This document shows positions 21,309 through 30,069 of a stretch of 64,000 nucleotides of DNA, one piece after another (position 1 is the stretch's first letter; each line of letters starts with the position of its first letter). The notes under the pieces are model-generated. The model had not been told where the DNA came from. It ran no database searches and saw only the letters and a program-made list of their open reading frames with translations. The DNA is from Micromonospora haikouensis (GTDB taxonomy: Bacteria; Actinomycetota; Actinomycetes; Mycobacteriales; Micromonosporaceae), in contig NZ_FMCW01000026.1 of assembly GCF_900091595.1 (NCBI RefSeq), positions 62,001 through 126,000 on the forward strand, given 5' to 3'. Made by a program: the position numbers and the translations under genes.

Positions 21309-23597
21309 CTATGGTGCCGAAGCGCCCAGCGCGTCGAGCTGCTGCACCGTCTCCCGCTGGCCCGCCTCGTCGCCGAGCTCCCGCTGCAACCGCATCGTCG
21401 CGCGCAGGTCGGCCGCCGCAGCCGGCCGGTCGCCCAGCCCCTCGTGGGCGGTGGCCCGCAACCGCAGGACGGCGACGGTGAACTTCTGGTGCCGCAGCTC
21501 CTCGTTGAGGCGCAGCGCCTCGTCGGCCAGCTCGACCATGCGTTGCCACTGGTCCAGCCCGCCGTGCAGCTCGATCATCGCCTGCATCGCCGACAGCTGG
21601 CTGATCAGCACGATGTGCCGGGGCAGGGCGGTCTCCGGCGTGGTGACGATCTCGATCACCTCGGCGTACGCGGCGAGGGCCTCCTCGTACCGGCCGGCGT
21701 CGCGTAGCGTCCGGCCGAGGATCACCAGCGACTGCGGCAGGCCCTGCCAGTCCCGCACCGACCGGAACAGGGCGACCGACTCCTGCGCGTGCCGCATCGC
21801 GACGTCGAACCGGCCCAGCCGGGCGTTCGCGTACGAGCAGTAGAAGCGCGCCCAGCCCTGCTGGTCCTCGTCGCCGGCCCGGCGGGCGTGCTCGTACGCC
21901 AGCTCAGCCTGGCGCAGCCCCTCCTCCGGCTCGCTGCGCGGGTAGATGTGCGCCCAGGCCAGGTAGCCCCGGTGCACCGCCCGCAGGTGGTCGTCGCCGA
22001 GCCCGTCGGCGGCGGCGCTGGACAGCGCGAACACCTCCGCCCAGTGCTCCCAGTGCGCCCACAGGTCGGAGAACCAGTGCAGGGACTCGGCGACGTCGAC
22101 GACCCGCTGGTGGGCGCCCTCGGCGGCGGCCCGGCGCAGGGCGGGCAGCCAGTTGTCGCCCTCGGCCTGGAGCCACTCGCGGGCGGTGTCGGCCGAGTCC
22201 AGCTCGACGTGCCGGGTCGCGCCGGGCGCGGGAGCGCCGTACGCGGGCTCGAACCACCGGCCGGCGACGATCGTCGTGTCGAGCAGCCAGTCCGCTGCGC
22301 GCCGGTCCGCGTTCGCCCGGTCCTGGGCGGACTCCTCCCGCTCCAGTTCCCCCTGGGCGTAGAGGCGCAGCAGGTCGTGCAGGAAGAACCGCCCGTCGCC
22401 GCCCTGCTGGAGCAGGCCCAGGTCGATCAGCTCGTCGAGCGCGTCCTCGGTGCGCGCCGGCGTCTCCTCCACCAGCACGGCGGCCAGCTCCACCGCCGTG
22501 CTGGGGCCGGGCACGGCCGCGAGCCGCCGGAACAGCCGGCGGCCGATGCCCGAAAGCTGCTGGTACGACAGCGCGAACGCGGCCTTCACCTGGAGGTCGC
22601 CGACGGCGAGCGCGTCGAGCCGGTGCTCGTGCGCGGACAGCCGGGTGACCAGGTCGCCGGCCGTCCAGGCGGGGCGGCTGGCCAGCCGGTTGCCGGCGAT
22701 CCGCAACGCCAGCGGCACGTGGGCGCACAGGCGGGCGAGCTGCCGCAGCCCATCGGCGTCGGCGGTCCGGTGCGTGACGATCCCGGCGAGCAGCGCGACG
22801 GAGGCGGCCTCCGGCAGCGGCTCCAGCGCCAGCCGGTGCACGCCCTCCAGGCCGCCGAGGGTGCGCCGGCTGGTCACCACGACCGCCGCCGGTCCCTCCG
22901 CCGGCAGGGCCGGGCGCACCTGCCCCTCGTGCGCGGCGTTGTCCAGCAGCACCAGGATCCGCCGCCCCCCGACGACGGTACGCCACAGCGCCGCGGCGTC
23001 GTCGACGTCCCGGGGGGTCGGCCCGGCGCCCGGCTCGACGGCGTGCACGAGCCGGTCGAGCACGGCCGTGGGGGTCAGCGGCCGGGCGTCGAGCCCTCGC
23101 AGGTCGAGGAAGAACTGGCCGTCGGGGAAGGCATCGGCGGTCTGGGCGGCGGCCTGCACGGCCAGGGACGTCTTGCCGAGCCCGGGCGCCCCGCTGACCA
23201 GCACCACCGGGGCCGGCAGCCCGGCGCGGGCCGCCTCGACGAGGGCCCGGACGCTGTCGAGCTCCGCGCGGCGGCCGGTGAAGTCCGCGACCCGCCGGGG
23301 CAGCGGGCACCGCCCCTGGGCGGCCGGCTGCCCGCGGCGTCGCCCGGCCCGGGCCGCGCCGGTCAGCGCCGCGTGCTGCGCGGGGCTGAGGGCCAGGGCG
23401 GCGGCGATCGCCGTGACGGTGCGGGCCTGCGGGCCCTGGCTGACGCCGCGCTCCATGTCGCTGATCGCCCGGTCGCTGACGCCCGACCGTTCCGCGAGCT
23501 GCTCCAGGGTCAGGTCCGCGGCGATCCGCAGCGTGCGCAGCAGCGGCCCGAAGGCAAGGCCCTCCACCGGCGGGTCTTCCCGAGGAACTGCGGTCAC
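21309..23597 (-). CDS. XRE-type HTH, NB-ARC ATPase and TPR regulator
   Basis: The 762-residue protein starts at a GTG (VTAVPREDPPVEGLAFGPLL); the longer open frame to 23930 runs through the repeat element and is not protein-like. Domains: XRE helix-turn-helix (about 12-68, LTLEQLAERSGVSDRAISDMERG), NB-ARC/STAND ATPase (about 105-370; Walker A VSGAPGLGKTSLAVQAA, Walker B-like RILVLLDNAA, and a PLALRIAGNRLASRP GxP region), winged helix, then TPR-like helices (about 480-762). This is a signal-transduction ATPase regulator like those controlling antibiotic production in actinomycetes. It converges on the RIP gene but is not co-transcribed with it. Target genes are unknown. Confidence 0.9.
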   Translation of the reverse strand: MTAVPREDPPVEGLAFGPLLRTLRIAADLTLEQLAERSGVSDRAISDMERGVSQGPQARTVTAIAAALALSPAQHAALTGAARAGRRRGQPAAQGRCPLPRRVADFTGRRAELDSVRALVEAARAGLPAPVVLVSGAPGLGKTSLAVQAAAQTADAFPDGQFFLDLRGLDARPLTPTAVLDRLVHAVEPGAGPTPRDVDDAAALWRTVVGGRRILVLLDNAAHEGQVRPALPAEGPAAVVVTSRRTLGGLEGVHRLALEPLPEAASVALLAGIVTHRTADADGLRQLARLCAHVPLALRIAGNRLASRPAWTAGDLVTRLSAHEHRLDALAVGDLQVKAAFALSYQQLSGIGRRLFRRLAAVPGPSTAVELAAVLVEETPARTEDALDELIDLGLLQQGGDGRFFLHDLLRLYAQGELEREESAQDRANADRRAADWLLDTTIVAGRWFEPAYGAPAPGATRHVELDSADTAREWLQAEGDNWLPALRRAAAEGAHQRVVDVAESLHWFSDLWAHWEHWAEVFALSSAAADGLGDDHLRAVHRGYLAWAHIYPRSEPEEGLRQAELAYEHARRAGDEDQQGWARFYCSYANARLGRFDVAMRHAQESVALFRSVRDWQGLPQSLVILGRTLRDAGRYEEALAAYAEVIEIVTTPETALPRHIVLISQLSAMQAMIELHGGLDQWQRMVELADEALRLNEELRHQKFTVAVLRLRATAHEGLGDRPAAAADLRATMRLQRELGDEAGQRETVQQLDALGASAP

Positions 23598-23978
23598 CGC
23601 CCCATGCTCGCACGCCGGGAGCGGGCCGCCGCTGTCGCGTCCGGTGGCTCGCGCAGCGAGCGGCACCTGGTGCCCCAGGGGGTCGGTGCTCAGGCCTGCG
23701 CCGTCGCGGTCGATCGCGTTCCGTGACGGTGGCGGGGGTTGGCCGGGAGGGACGGCCGCTGTCGCTCTCGGTGACGAACTGCCGACCCCGGCGCACCGCT
23801 TGTCGGCCCTTTGCTCTGCACCCACCCGCGCAACACCCCGCCCGAGCTGCTCCTGCCGGGGGCAGAGCGGGGCCGGGGTGCGGCATCGGGTTGCGCTGCG
23901 TGAAGCGTTGCGTCCGTGGGTGCAGAGCAAAGGAGGCGGTGGGAGTGGTGGGGGCAGGCCCGGCGCAACCGCGTTGCG
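23598..23978. other. Intergenic gap carrying TIR element copy B
   Basis: This 381-base gap holds the NB-ARC gene's promoter region and the second copy of the inverted-repeat element. No additional gene is supported: the frames crossing it are encoded by the repeat and lack starts and domains. Confidence 0.7.
23807..23934 (-). repeat. TIR element, copy B (opposite orientation to A and C)
   Basis: CCTTTGCTCTGCACCCA (23808-23824) and its complement (23917-23933) bound a 126-128-bp element. Read on the minus strand, the sequence after the left end continues GGACGCAACGCTTCACGCAG and the far end reads GGGTGTTGCGCGGG. Both align with copies A and C. The minus-strand downstream flank GTCACCGAGAGCGACAGCGG matches the A flank at about 16 of 21 positions. 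Confidence 0.8.
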
Positions 23979-26237
23979 TTACCTGCCGTCGGTGCGGAAA
24001 CCGAAGACCAGCTCCACCGGTCGGCCGGCGCGCAGCTCGACCGCCACGTCCCCGTACGGGCTGGACACCGTGAGTCGTTGGCCGACGGGGGAGCGCAGCC
24101 GCGCCCGCACCGACGAGGCGTCCCAGGCCAGCTCCTCGACGGTGACCCGGCCCCGGCAGGTCGCCCCGCGCAGCACCCCCCGGTCCAGGCCGGGCAGCGG
24201 GGCCGGGAGCAGCCGTACGTGGCCGGGCCGGGAGTGCACCAGCGACTCGATCAACACGCCGGGCAGGGCGTGTGCGGCGTCGGCGTTGTAGGTCTCCCGG
24301 CCGGGGTTGTGCGCGCTCATCAGCGACCGGAAGAACATGTCGTTGCCCAGGATCTTGGCCACGTTCTTTCCGGCCAGCGCGCCGTCGCGCAGGCGTGTCG
24401 CGACGAGCGCCCGGTGCAGACTGCCGTGAGCGGAGAGGTTCTCGTCGCCGCGCAGGAGCAGCGCGCGGCGCGCGGCGGCGGCCAGCTCGGGGGTGTCGTC
24501 CGGGTTGATCTCGTCCAACGGCCACACGGGGTAGAGGTGGCTGACGTGCCGGTGGTCCTCGTCGCTGCGGTAGCCCGGCCAGGCCCACTCCGCCAGCGCG
24601 CCGCGCTCGTCGACCCGGTACGCGGGCAGCCGCCCCCGCAGTGCCGCCCACCGGTCGGTGCCGGTGACGGCGTCGGCGGTGGCCAGGGCGTGCCGGGCGG
24701 CGGCGATGTCCATCGTGGCGTTGACCGCCAGGTGCACCGGCCGGCCGTCGTCGTCCAGCGGGCCGGTCTCGGCCGAGTACGACGGCACCACGACCACCGT
24801 GCCGTCGGCGGCGGAGACGGTGAGCACGTCGGCGAAGAACTCGGCGGCCTCCGTCAGCCAGCCGGCCAGCTCGCCGAGCGGCTCCCCGGTCACCAGGTGG
24901 TGCTCGTACAGGGGGAAGAGCAGCCAGTCCGCGCCGGGGAGCCACGCGGCGAACGGCCAGTCGTCGTGCATGTGGAACAGGTGCCCGTGCTCCCCGTCGG
25001 TGCGGCTGGGCGCGAGCAGGCCCCGCGCGCCGTAGATCGCCTCGGCGTTGCGCCGCCAGTCGTCGACCTGCGACCCGATCAGCCGCGCGTACGCCTCGCT
25101 CACCTCGGGCAGGGCCCCGATGTTGGCCCCCGCCAGTTGCAGGTTGAGGTTGGCGTCAGTGGTGAAGTCGCCCGCCCAGGCCGCGTCCCACGAGCCGAGC
25201 CACAGCCCGGTCAGCCGGGGCGGCAGGACGCCGCTGGCACTGAGCAGCAGGTACCGCCCCGCGTGAAACAGCCGCTCCACCAGCGCCGGGTAGGGCCGCT
25301 GCGGGTCGGCGGCCTGCCGGGCGAGCAGCTCGCCGACGGGCAGCTCCCGCTCGGCGGCCGGCACGGCCAGGTCCAGGCTCGCCCGGTCGTAGGCGGGGGA
25401 GTGCCGGGCGGCGTGCCGGGCGAGGAGGTCGGCGTACCCGGCGGGGGAGCGGACGCGCAGCGTCTCCTCCAGCTCGGCGGTGCGCCACGGCGGCGTGCCG
25501 GGCCGGTCGAGCACCATGGTGAGCAGCGCCGGCCCGCGCACCGCCACCCGGTCGCCGAGCACCCGCACGTCGCCGGTGAGCAGGGCCAGGCCCTCGAAGC
25601 CGTACGCGCCGCCCACCGGCGGGTAGTGGCCGCGGATGCGCAGGAAGACGTCCTGGCCGCGCTGGTACGCCGCGGTCTCGTAGCGGACGTCCGCCGGGCG
25701 GCCGGGCAGGTCGCCGGTGAGCCCCACCACGCAGTCGCCCGCCTCCAGCCGCAGCACCACCAGGCCGTCGGCGCGGGAGACGAAGCCGCGCCGCTCGCCG
25801 CCGGCCCACTCCACGACGACCTCCCCGGTGCGGAAGTCGGTGCTCCGCCGATACCCGGCCGGCAGCGCCGCCGCGCCCGGCCCCGCCGCTCCGCCCGGCC
25901 CCGCCGCGTCGATCGTCAGCGCGAAGCCCGGGTGGAACGACTGGGTCCAGCGCAGCTCCCGGCCGCCGCCGAGCAGCCGGCTCGCCTCCGCCCGCCGGCC
26001 GGCGAGCGCCAGCTCGCGGACCCGGGGCAGCAGGTGGGCCAGCCGGGGCGGCCGGGCGTCGTGGGTGCCGTTGGGCAGCACGAACCGGTGGTGGTTGACG
26101 ACGACCCGCTCGGCATGGGGAGCACCGAGCACCATGATTCCGTACTCGCCGTTGCCGGACAGGAAGGCGTCCTCCCAGCCGGCGGCGGGGGCGTCGTCCC
26201 AGATCCCGTGGGCGGACGCGGGCAGGGCAGCCGTCAT
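23979..26237 (-). CDS. Glycoside hydrolase family 95-like enzyme
   Basis: The 752-residue product begins MTAALPASAHGIWDDAPAAG with a GAGAGGA site upstream. The N-terminal motif WEDAFLSGNGEYGIMVLG is characteristic of GH95. A beta-sandwich N-domain (about 1-260) is followed by an (alpha/alpha)6 catalytic region with WLGSWDAAWAGDFTTDANLN and a HRHVSHLYPVWPLDEINPDD block, then a C-terminal beta domain. GH95 enzymes are inverting alpha-L-fucosidases or alpha-L-galactosidases acting on plant xyloglucan or host-type glycans. No signal peptide is seen, so it probably acts in the cytoplasm on imported oligosaccharides. It is the last gene of a GH3-LacI-GH95 operon, 50 bases after the regulator. Confidence 0.85.
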   Translation of the reverse strand: MTAALPASAHGIWDDAPAAGWEDAFLSGNGEYGIMVLGAPHAERVVVNHHRFVLPNGTHDARPPRLAHLLPRVRELALAGRRAEASRLLGGGRELRWTQSFHPGFALTIDAAGPGGAAGPGAAALPAGYRRSTDFRTGEVVVEWAGGERRGFVSRADGLVVLRLEAGDCVVGLTGDLPGRPADVRYETAAYQRGQDVFLRIRGHYPPVGGAYGFEGLALLTGDVRVLGDRVAVRGPALLTMVLDRPGTPPWRTAELEETLRVRSPAGYADLLARHAARHSPAYDRASLDLAVPAAERELPVGELLARQAADPQRPYPALVERLFHAGRYLLLSASGVLPPRLTGLWLGSWDAAWAGDFTTDANLNLQLAGANIGALPEVSEAYARLIGSQVDDWRRNAEAIYGARGLLAPSRTDGEHGHLFHMHDDWPFAAWLPGADWLLFPLYEHHLVTGEPLGELAGWLTEAAEFFADVLTVSAADGTVVVVPSYSAETGPLDDDGRPVHLAVNATMDIAAARHALATADAVTGTDRWAALRGRLPAYRVDERGALAEWAWPGYRSDEDHRHVSHLYPVWPLDEINPDDTPELAAAARRALLLRGDENLSAHGSLHRALVATRLRDGALAGKNVAKILGNDMFFRSLMSAHNPGRETYNADAAHALPGVLIESLVHSRPGHVRLLPAPLPGLDRGVLRGATCRGRVTVEELAWDASSVRARLRSPVGQRLTVSSPYGDVAVELRAGRPVELVFGFRTDGR

Positions 26238-26287
26238 CGACGATCCTCTCTGGGGAAGGGCGGGGTGGGCAGCGGGCGGCGGTGCGG

Positions 26288-27364
26288 TCAGCGGGGCGCG
26301 GCGGCCGTGCTGTCCCGGATCGTCAACCGGGGTTCGAGCAGCGTCGCGTCGGGCACCGGCTCGCCGTGCACCTTGCGCATGAGCAGCGACACCGCCTGCT
26401 GGCCGACCTCCTCGGCCGGCAGGGGCACCGACGTGAGCCGGGGACTGGCCTGCTCGGCGAACTGGTCGGGGCAGATGCCGACCACCGACACGTCTTCCGG
26501 CACGCGCCGGCCGAGGGTGGGCAGCGTCGCCAGCACGGGCCCGACGGCCGACTCGTTCTGCACGATCAGCCCCGACATGTCCGGCCACCGCTCGAACAGC
26601 TCCACCAGCTCCCGGCGTACGGCCGCCGTGCCCTCCTCGCAGGGCCGGACCACGGTGTCGACGCCGAGCCGCGCGGCGGCGTCGAGGATGCCGTTGCGGG
26701 TGCGGTGCGCGAAGCCGGTGCCCCGGTCGTAGACGGCGGCCGGGGCGCCGAGCAGGGCGATCCGCCGGTGGCCCAACCCGGCCAGGTGCTCGACGCAGAC
26801 CGCGCCGGCCCGGTGGAAGTCCAGGTCGACGCAGGTCAGGCCGGTGGGGTCGGCCGGGAAGCCGATCAGCACGCTGGGCCGCCCCAGCTCCCGCAGCAGC
26901 GGCACCCGCGAGTCGTGCATCTCCACGTCCATCAGCAGCAGACCGTCCACCATGGCGCTGGCCGCGATGCGACGCAGCCCCGCCGGCCCCTCGTCCGAGG
27001 TGACCAGCAGCACGTCGTGCTCGACGGTGCGGGCGGTGGTCACCACCGCCATCGCGAACTGCATCACCACCGGCACCTGCATCCCGGAGCGCAGCGGCAG
27101 CACCAGCGCGACGACGTTGGCCCGCCGGCTGGCCAGGGCGCGTGCGCCGGCGTTCGGGTGGTAGCCAAGCATCCGGATGCTGGCCAGCACCCGGTTGCGG
27201 GTCACCTCGGAGATCGCCCGCTTGCCGCTGAGCACGTACGACACGGTGCTGACGGCGACCCCGGCGTGCCGGGCGACGTCGGAGATGGTGACCAGGTCGG
27301 GTGACTTCGCCGGCCGCGCCGCCGTGGGCAGGCGCGGGCCGTGGTCACCGGGACCGGCCGGCAC
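26288..27364 (-). CDS. LacI-family transcriptional regulator
   Basis: The 358-residue product starts at a GTG overlapping the end of the GH3 gene by 20 bases; a start nearer the helix-turn-helix is not available because the codons there are GTC and CTG. The N-terminal LacI HTH reads VTISDVARHAGVAVSTVSYVLSGKRAISEVTRNRV, with the hinge helix NAGARALASRRANVVALVLP. A periplasmic-binding-protein-like effector domain follows (about 85-345, VDGLLLMDVEM, GHRRIALLGAP, VPEDVSVVGICPD). It probably represses its own operon through the two GAAGCGCTTC palindromes upstream of GH3, released by a sugar. Confidence 0.9.
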   Translation of the reverse strand: MPAGPGDHGPRLPTAARPAKSPDLVTISDVARHAGVAVSTVSYVLSGKRAISEVTRNRVLASIRMLGYHPNAGARALASRRANVVALVLPLRSGMQVPVVMQFAMAVVTTARTVEHDVLLVTSDEGPAGLRRIAASAMVDGLLLMDVEMHDSRVPLLRELGRPSVLIGFPADPTGLTCVDLDFHRAGAVCVEHLAGLGHRRIALLGAPAAVYDRGTGFAHRTRNGILDAAARLGVDTVVRPCEEGTAAVRRELVELFERWPDMSGLIVQNESAVGPVLATLPTLGRRVPEDVSVVGICPDQFAEQASPRLTSVPLPAEEVGQQAVSLLMRKVHGEPVPDATLLEPRLTIRDSTAAAPR

Positions 27365-29828
27365 CCGTGGCCTCCCGCGCCGGGGCGTCGGCGGCGGACG
27401 CCGCCCGGACGCGGAGCGTGCCGACGAGCCGGATGTCGGTGGCGGACCGGCCGACCAGCACGGTGTGCGCGGCGTCCTCCACGACCCGGGCGCCCCGGGT
27501 CTCGTCCCACCAGCCCAGGTCGGCGGCGCGCAGCCGCAGCCGGACCACCCGGCGCTCGCCGGGGGCGAGGGCGACCCGCGCGAAGCCCCGCAGCTGGCGC
27601 AGGGGCTGCTTGACCCGGGAGCGCCGCTGCCGGGTGTAGAGCTGCACGACGTCCTCCCCCGGTCGGTCACCGCTGTTGGTGACCTCGACGCGCACCTCGA
27701 CCTCCCCGTCGGCGGCCACCGACGCCGCGCTGAGTCGCAGGTCAGCGTAGTCGAAGCGGGTGTAGCCGAGCCCGTGGCCGAGCGGGTACAGGGGGTCGCC
27801 CCGGTGGTAGAGGTAGGTGGCGTCGGCGTCGATGATGTCGTAGTCGAGCAGGTCGGGCAGCTCGGCGGCGTCGGCGTACCAGGTCTGGGTGAGCCGGCCG
27901 CCCGGCTCGGCGTCGCCGAACAGCACCGCGGCCAGCGCCGCGCCGTGCTCCTGGCCGCCGTGCGCCGACCACAGCACCGCCGGCAGGTGGGCGTCGGCCC
28001 ACCCGATCGCGTACGGGTAGCTGCTGGTCAGCGCGAGGACGGTGCGGGGGTTGGCGGCGTACGCGGCGCGCAGCAGCGCCTCCTGCCCGGCCGGCAGCGC
28101 CAGGTCCACCCGGTCCTCGGTCTCCCGCCCGTTGACCATCGGGTGGTTGCCGAGGGCCACCACCACCACGTCGGCGTCGGCTGCCAGGGCGGCCGCCTCG
28201 ACGGCGCCGTCGGCGACCAGCTCCACGGCGAACGGGGTGCCCGCACCCGGCTCGGCGGCGTCGGCGCGCAGCCGCCCGTCGGGGCCGACGGCGACGTACC
28301 GGCCGGTGGCGAGGTGGTGCAGCAGCACCGTGCCGTCGGGGCCGGGCCGGAACCGGAAGGTCTCCCGGACGATCCACCCGCCGGGCCCGGTGCGGTCGTT
28401 GACCAGGCCGGCGTCGTCGTCGCCCCCGACGTGCCGGCCGTTGGCGACGGCGCGCAGCGCCACCGCGTCCCCGCCCCAGTCGAACACGTCGAACCAGGTC
28501 GCCTCGGTGGCGGCGGTGGCGTCGAGGGTGAGCGGGCCACCGTCGGCGTCGGTCGCGCAGCGCACGTACCGGTCCCCGGCGCGCAGCGCGATCCGGTCGG
28601 CACCGCTGTGGCTGGTGACGGTGCCGACCCGCGCGGCCAGGGCGTCGAGGGTGCTGACCGCGTACGGCAACGTGCCGCTGTACCAGTCGGTGTGCACCGC
28701 GTCGGCGAGCGGGCCGAGCACGGCGACCCGCAGCCCCGGGCGCGCGGTCAGCGGCAGCAGGCCGTCGTTGCGCAGCAGCACGACGCACTGCCGGGCGGCC
28801 TCGCGGGCCAGTTCCCGGTGCGCGGGGCAGTCGACGACGTCGGGTGCCACCCCGGCCCACGGGTCCTCGTGCGCCGGGTCGAGGTCGCCGAGGCGCAGCC
28901 GGACGCCGAGGATCCGCCGGACCGCCCGGTCCACGTGGGCGGTGGTGATCAGGCCCCGCTCCAGCGCCTCGGCGATCCGGCCGGTGGTCAGGGCGCTGTT
29001 CGTGTCGTCCTCGGTGAAGTTGTCGATGCCGGCGCGCAGGGCGGCGGCGAAGCCGTGGACGTGGTCGGGCTCCCGGCCCTGCACCCCGGCGATGTTGGTG
29101 GCCGCCCCGGCGTCGCCGACGACCATGATCTCGTCGGGGGCCATCGGGCGCAGCTCGCCCTCGATCAGCGGGCTCAGGTGCGCCGGAACGCCGTTGACCA
29201 GGTTGTACGAGGCCATCACGGCAACCGCCGCCCCGGCGGCCAGGGGCGCCCGGAACGCCGGCAGCTCGTACTCGTGCAGCACCCGTGGCGGCAGGTCGCT
29301 GGAGGTGGTGGCGCGGTCGGTCTCGTTGTTGTAGCCCAGGAAGTGCTTGAGCGTCGGCGCGGTCCGCAGCCGGTCGGGGTGGTCGCCGCGCAGCCCCCGG
29401 GCGTACGCGGTGGCGAGGTGCCCGGTGAGCCACGGGTCCTCGGACCAGCCCTCCTCGTTGCGCCCCCAGCGGGGGTCACGCAGCGGGTTGACCACCGGCG
29501 CCCACACGTTCAGCCCGACCCGTTCGGGGTCGGCGTGGTGCTTGGCGCGCACCTCGGCGCCGACGGCGGCGCCCACCGACCGCACCAGCTCGGCGTTCCA
29601 GCTGCTGGCCAGCCCGATCACCTGCGGGAAGACCGTGGCCGTGCCGAGCCAGGCCACCCCGTGCAGCGCCTCGGTGCCGGTGCGGAACGGCGGCAGCCCG
29701 AGCCGGTCGACCGGGGCCTGCCACTGGTGCAGCAGCCCGATCTTCTCGGTGAGGGTGAGGCGGGCCAGCAGGTCGTCGACGCGGGCGGCGGGGGACGGGC
29801 CGGGCGTCCGGCCGGTGCTGTCGGTCAT
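27345..29828 (-). CDS. Glycoside hydrolase family 3 protein
   Basis: The 827-residue enzyme starts MTDSTGRTPG; an ATG seven codons upstream is possible but has no ribosome binding site. GH3 N-terminal barrel (about 20-300): NVWAPVVNPLRDPRWGRNEEGWSEDP, TLKHFLGYNNE, and the nucleophile loop EIMVVGDAGAATN (Asp). The C-terminal alpha/beta sandwich has ALGNHPMVNGRETEDRVDLALP with the candidate acid/base Glu and HGLGYTRFDY, then a fibronectin III-like domain (about 690-800). Between the sandwich strands (about 395-520) lies an extra beta-rich segment resembling a fascin/beta-trefoil insert (RYVRCATDADGG, later GRYVAVGPDGRLRAD). Likely a cytoplasmic beta-xylosidase or beta-glucosidase. First gene of the LacI-controlled operon. 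Confidence 0.9.
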   Translation of the reverse strand: MTDSTGRTPGPSPAARVDDLLARLTLTEKIGLLHQWQAPVDRLGLPPFRTGTEALHGVAWLGTATVFPQVIGLASSWNAELVRSVGAAVGAEVRAKHHADPERVGLNVWAPVVNPLRDPRWGRNEEGWSEDPWLTGHLATAYARGLRGDHPDRLRTAPTLKHFLGYNNETDRATTSSDLPPRVLHEYELPAFRAPLAAGAAVAVMASYNLVNGVPAHLSPLIEGELRPMAPDEIMVVGDAGAATNIAGVQGREPDHVHGFAAALRAGIDNFTEDDTNSALTTGRIAEALERGLITTAHVDRAVRRILGVRLRLGDLDPAHEDPWAGVAPDVVDCPAHRELAREAARQCVVLLRNDGLLPLTARPGLRVAVLGPLADAVHTDWYSGTLPYAVSTLDALAARVGTVTSHSGADRIALRAGDRYVRCATDADGGPLTLDATAATEATWFDVFDWGGDAVALRAVANGRHVGGDDDAGLVNDRTGPGGWIVRETFRFRPGPDGTVLLHHLATGRYVAVGPDGRLRADAAEPGAGTPFAVELVADGAVEAAALAADADVVVVALGNHPMVNGRETEDRVDLALPAGQEALLRAAYAANPRTVLALTSSYPYAIGWADAHLPAVLWSAHGGQEHGAALAAVLFGDAEPGGRLTQTWYADAAELPDLLDYDIIDADATYLYHRGDPLYPLGHGLGYTRFDYADLRLSAASVAADGEVEVRVEVTNSGDRPGEDVVQLYTRQRRSRVKQPLRQLRGFARVALAPGERRVVRLRLRAADLGWWDETRGARVVEDAAHTVLVGRSATDIRLVGTLRVRAASAADAPAREATGAGRSR

Positions 29829-29873
29829 GGTGGATCGGTTACCTTCCATGGGCTAGCGATGCCCGGGCGGCAG

Positions 29874-29889
29874 GTCGAAGCGCTTCGAC
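29874..29889. promoter_or_regulatory. LacI-type operator 1
   Basis: GTCGAAGCGCTTCGAC is a perfect 16-bp palindrome with the central GC step typical of LacI-family operators. It lies 46 bases upstream of the GH3 start. A near copy lies 73 bp away, centre to centre. Confidence 0.75.
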
Positions 29890-29946
29890 GACCGTCGTGA
29901 CGGGTGGCATCGCGGGGTGGTGGTGTGCGGGTGTCGACCCGGACGC

Positions 29947-29962
29947 GGTGAAGCGCTTCGAC
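29947..29962. promoter_or_regulatory. LacI-type operator 2
   Basis: GGTGAAGCGCTTCGAC matches operator 1 at 14 of 16 positions and keeps the GAAGCGCTTC core. The 73-bp separation is close to seven helical turns, compatible with cooperative or looped repression of the GH3 operon promoter. Confidence 0.7.
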
Positions 29963-30069
29963 AACCGACGAGGAACCAGGCCGCCTCGTCTGCCCGGACG
30001 GGACGGCTGCTCCGAGGTTGGCACCACCGGGCCGATGTGGTCAAGGCCTGACGGTGACGGGTTCCGGCG

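Noticed and set aside
23598..23930. N-terminal 111-residue extension of the NB-ARC regulator
   Set aside because: The extension is encoded largely by TIR element copy B, is Arg/Pro-rich and lacks similarity to the XRE domain start.
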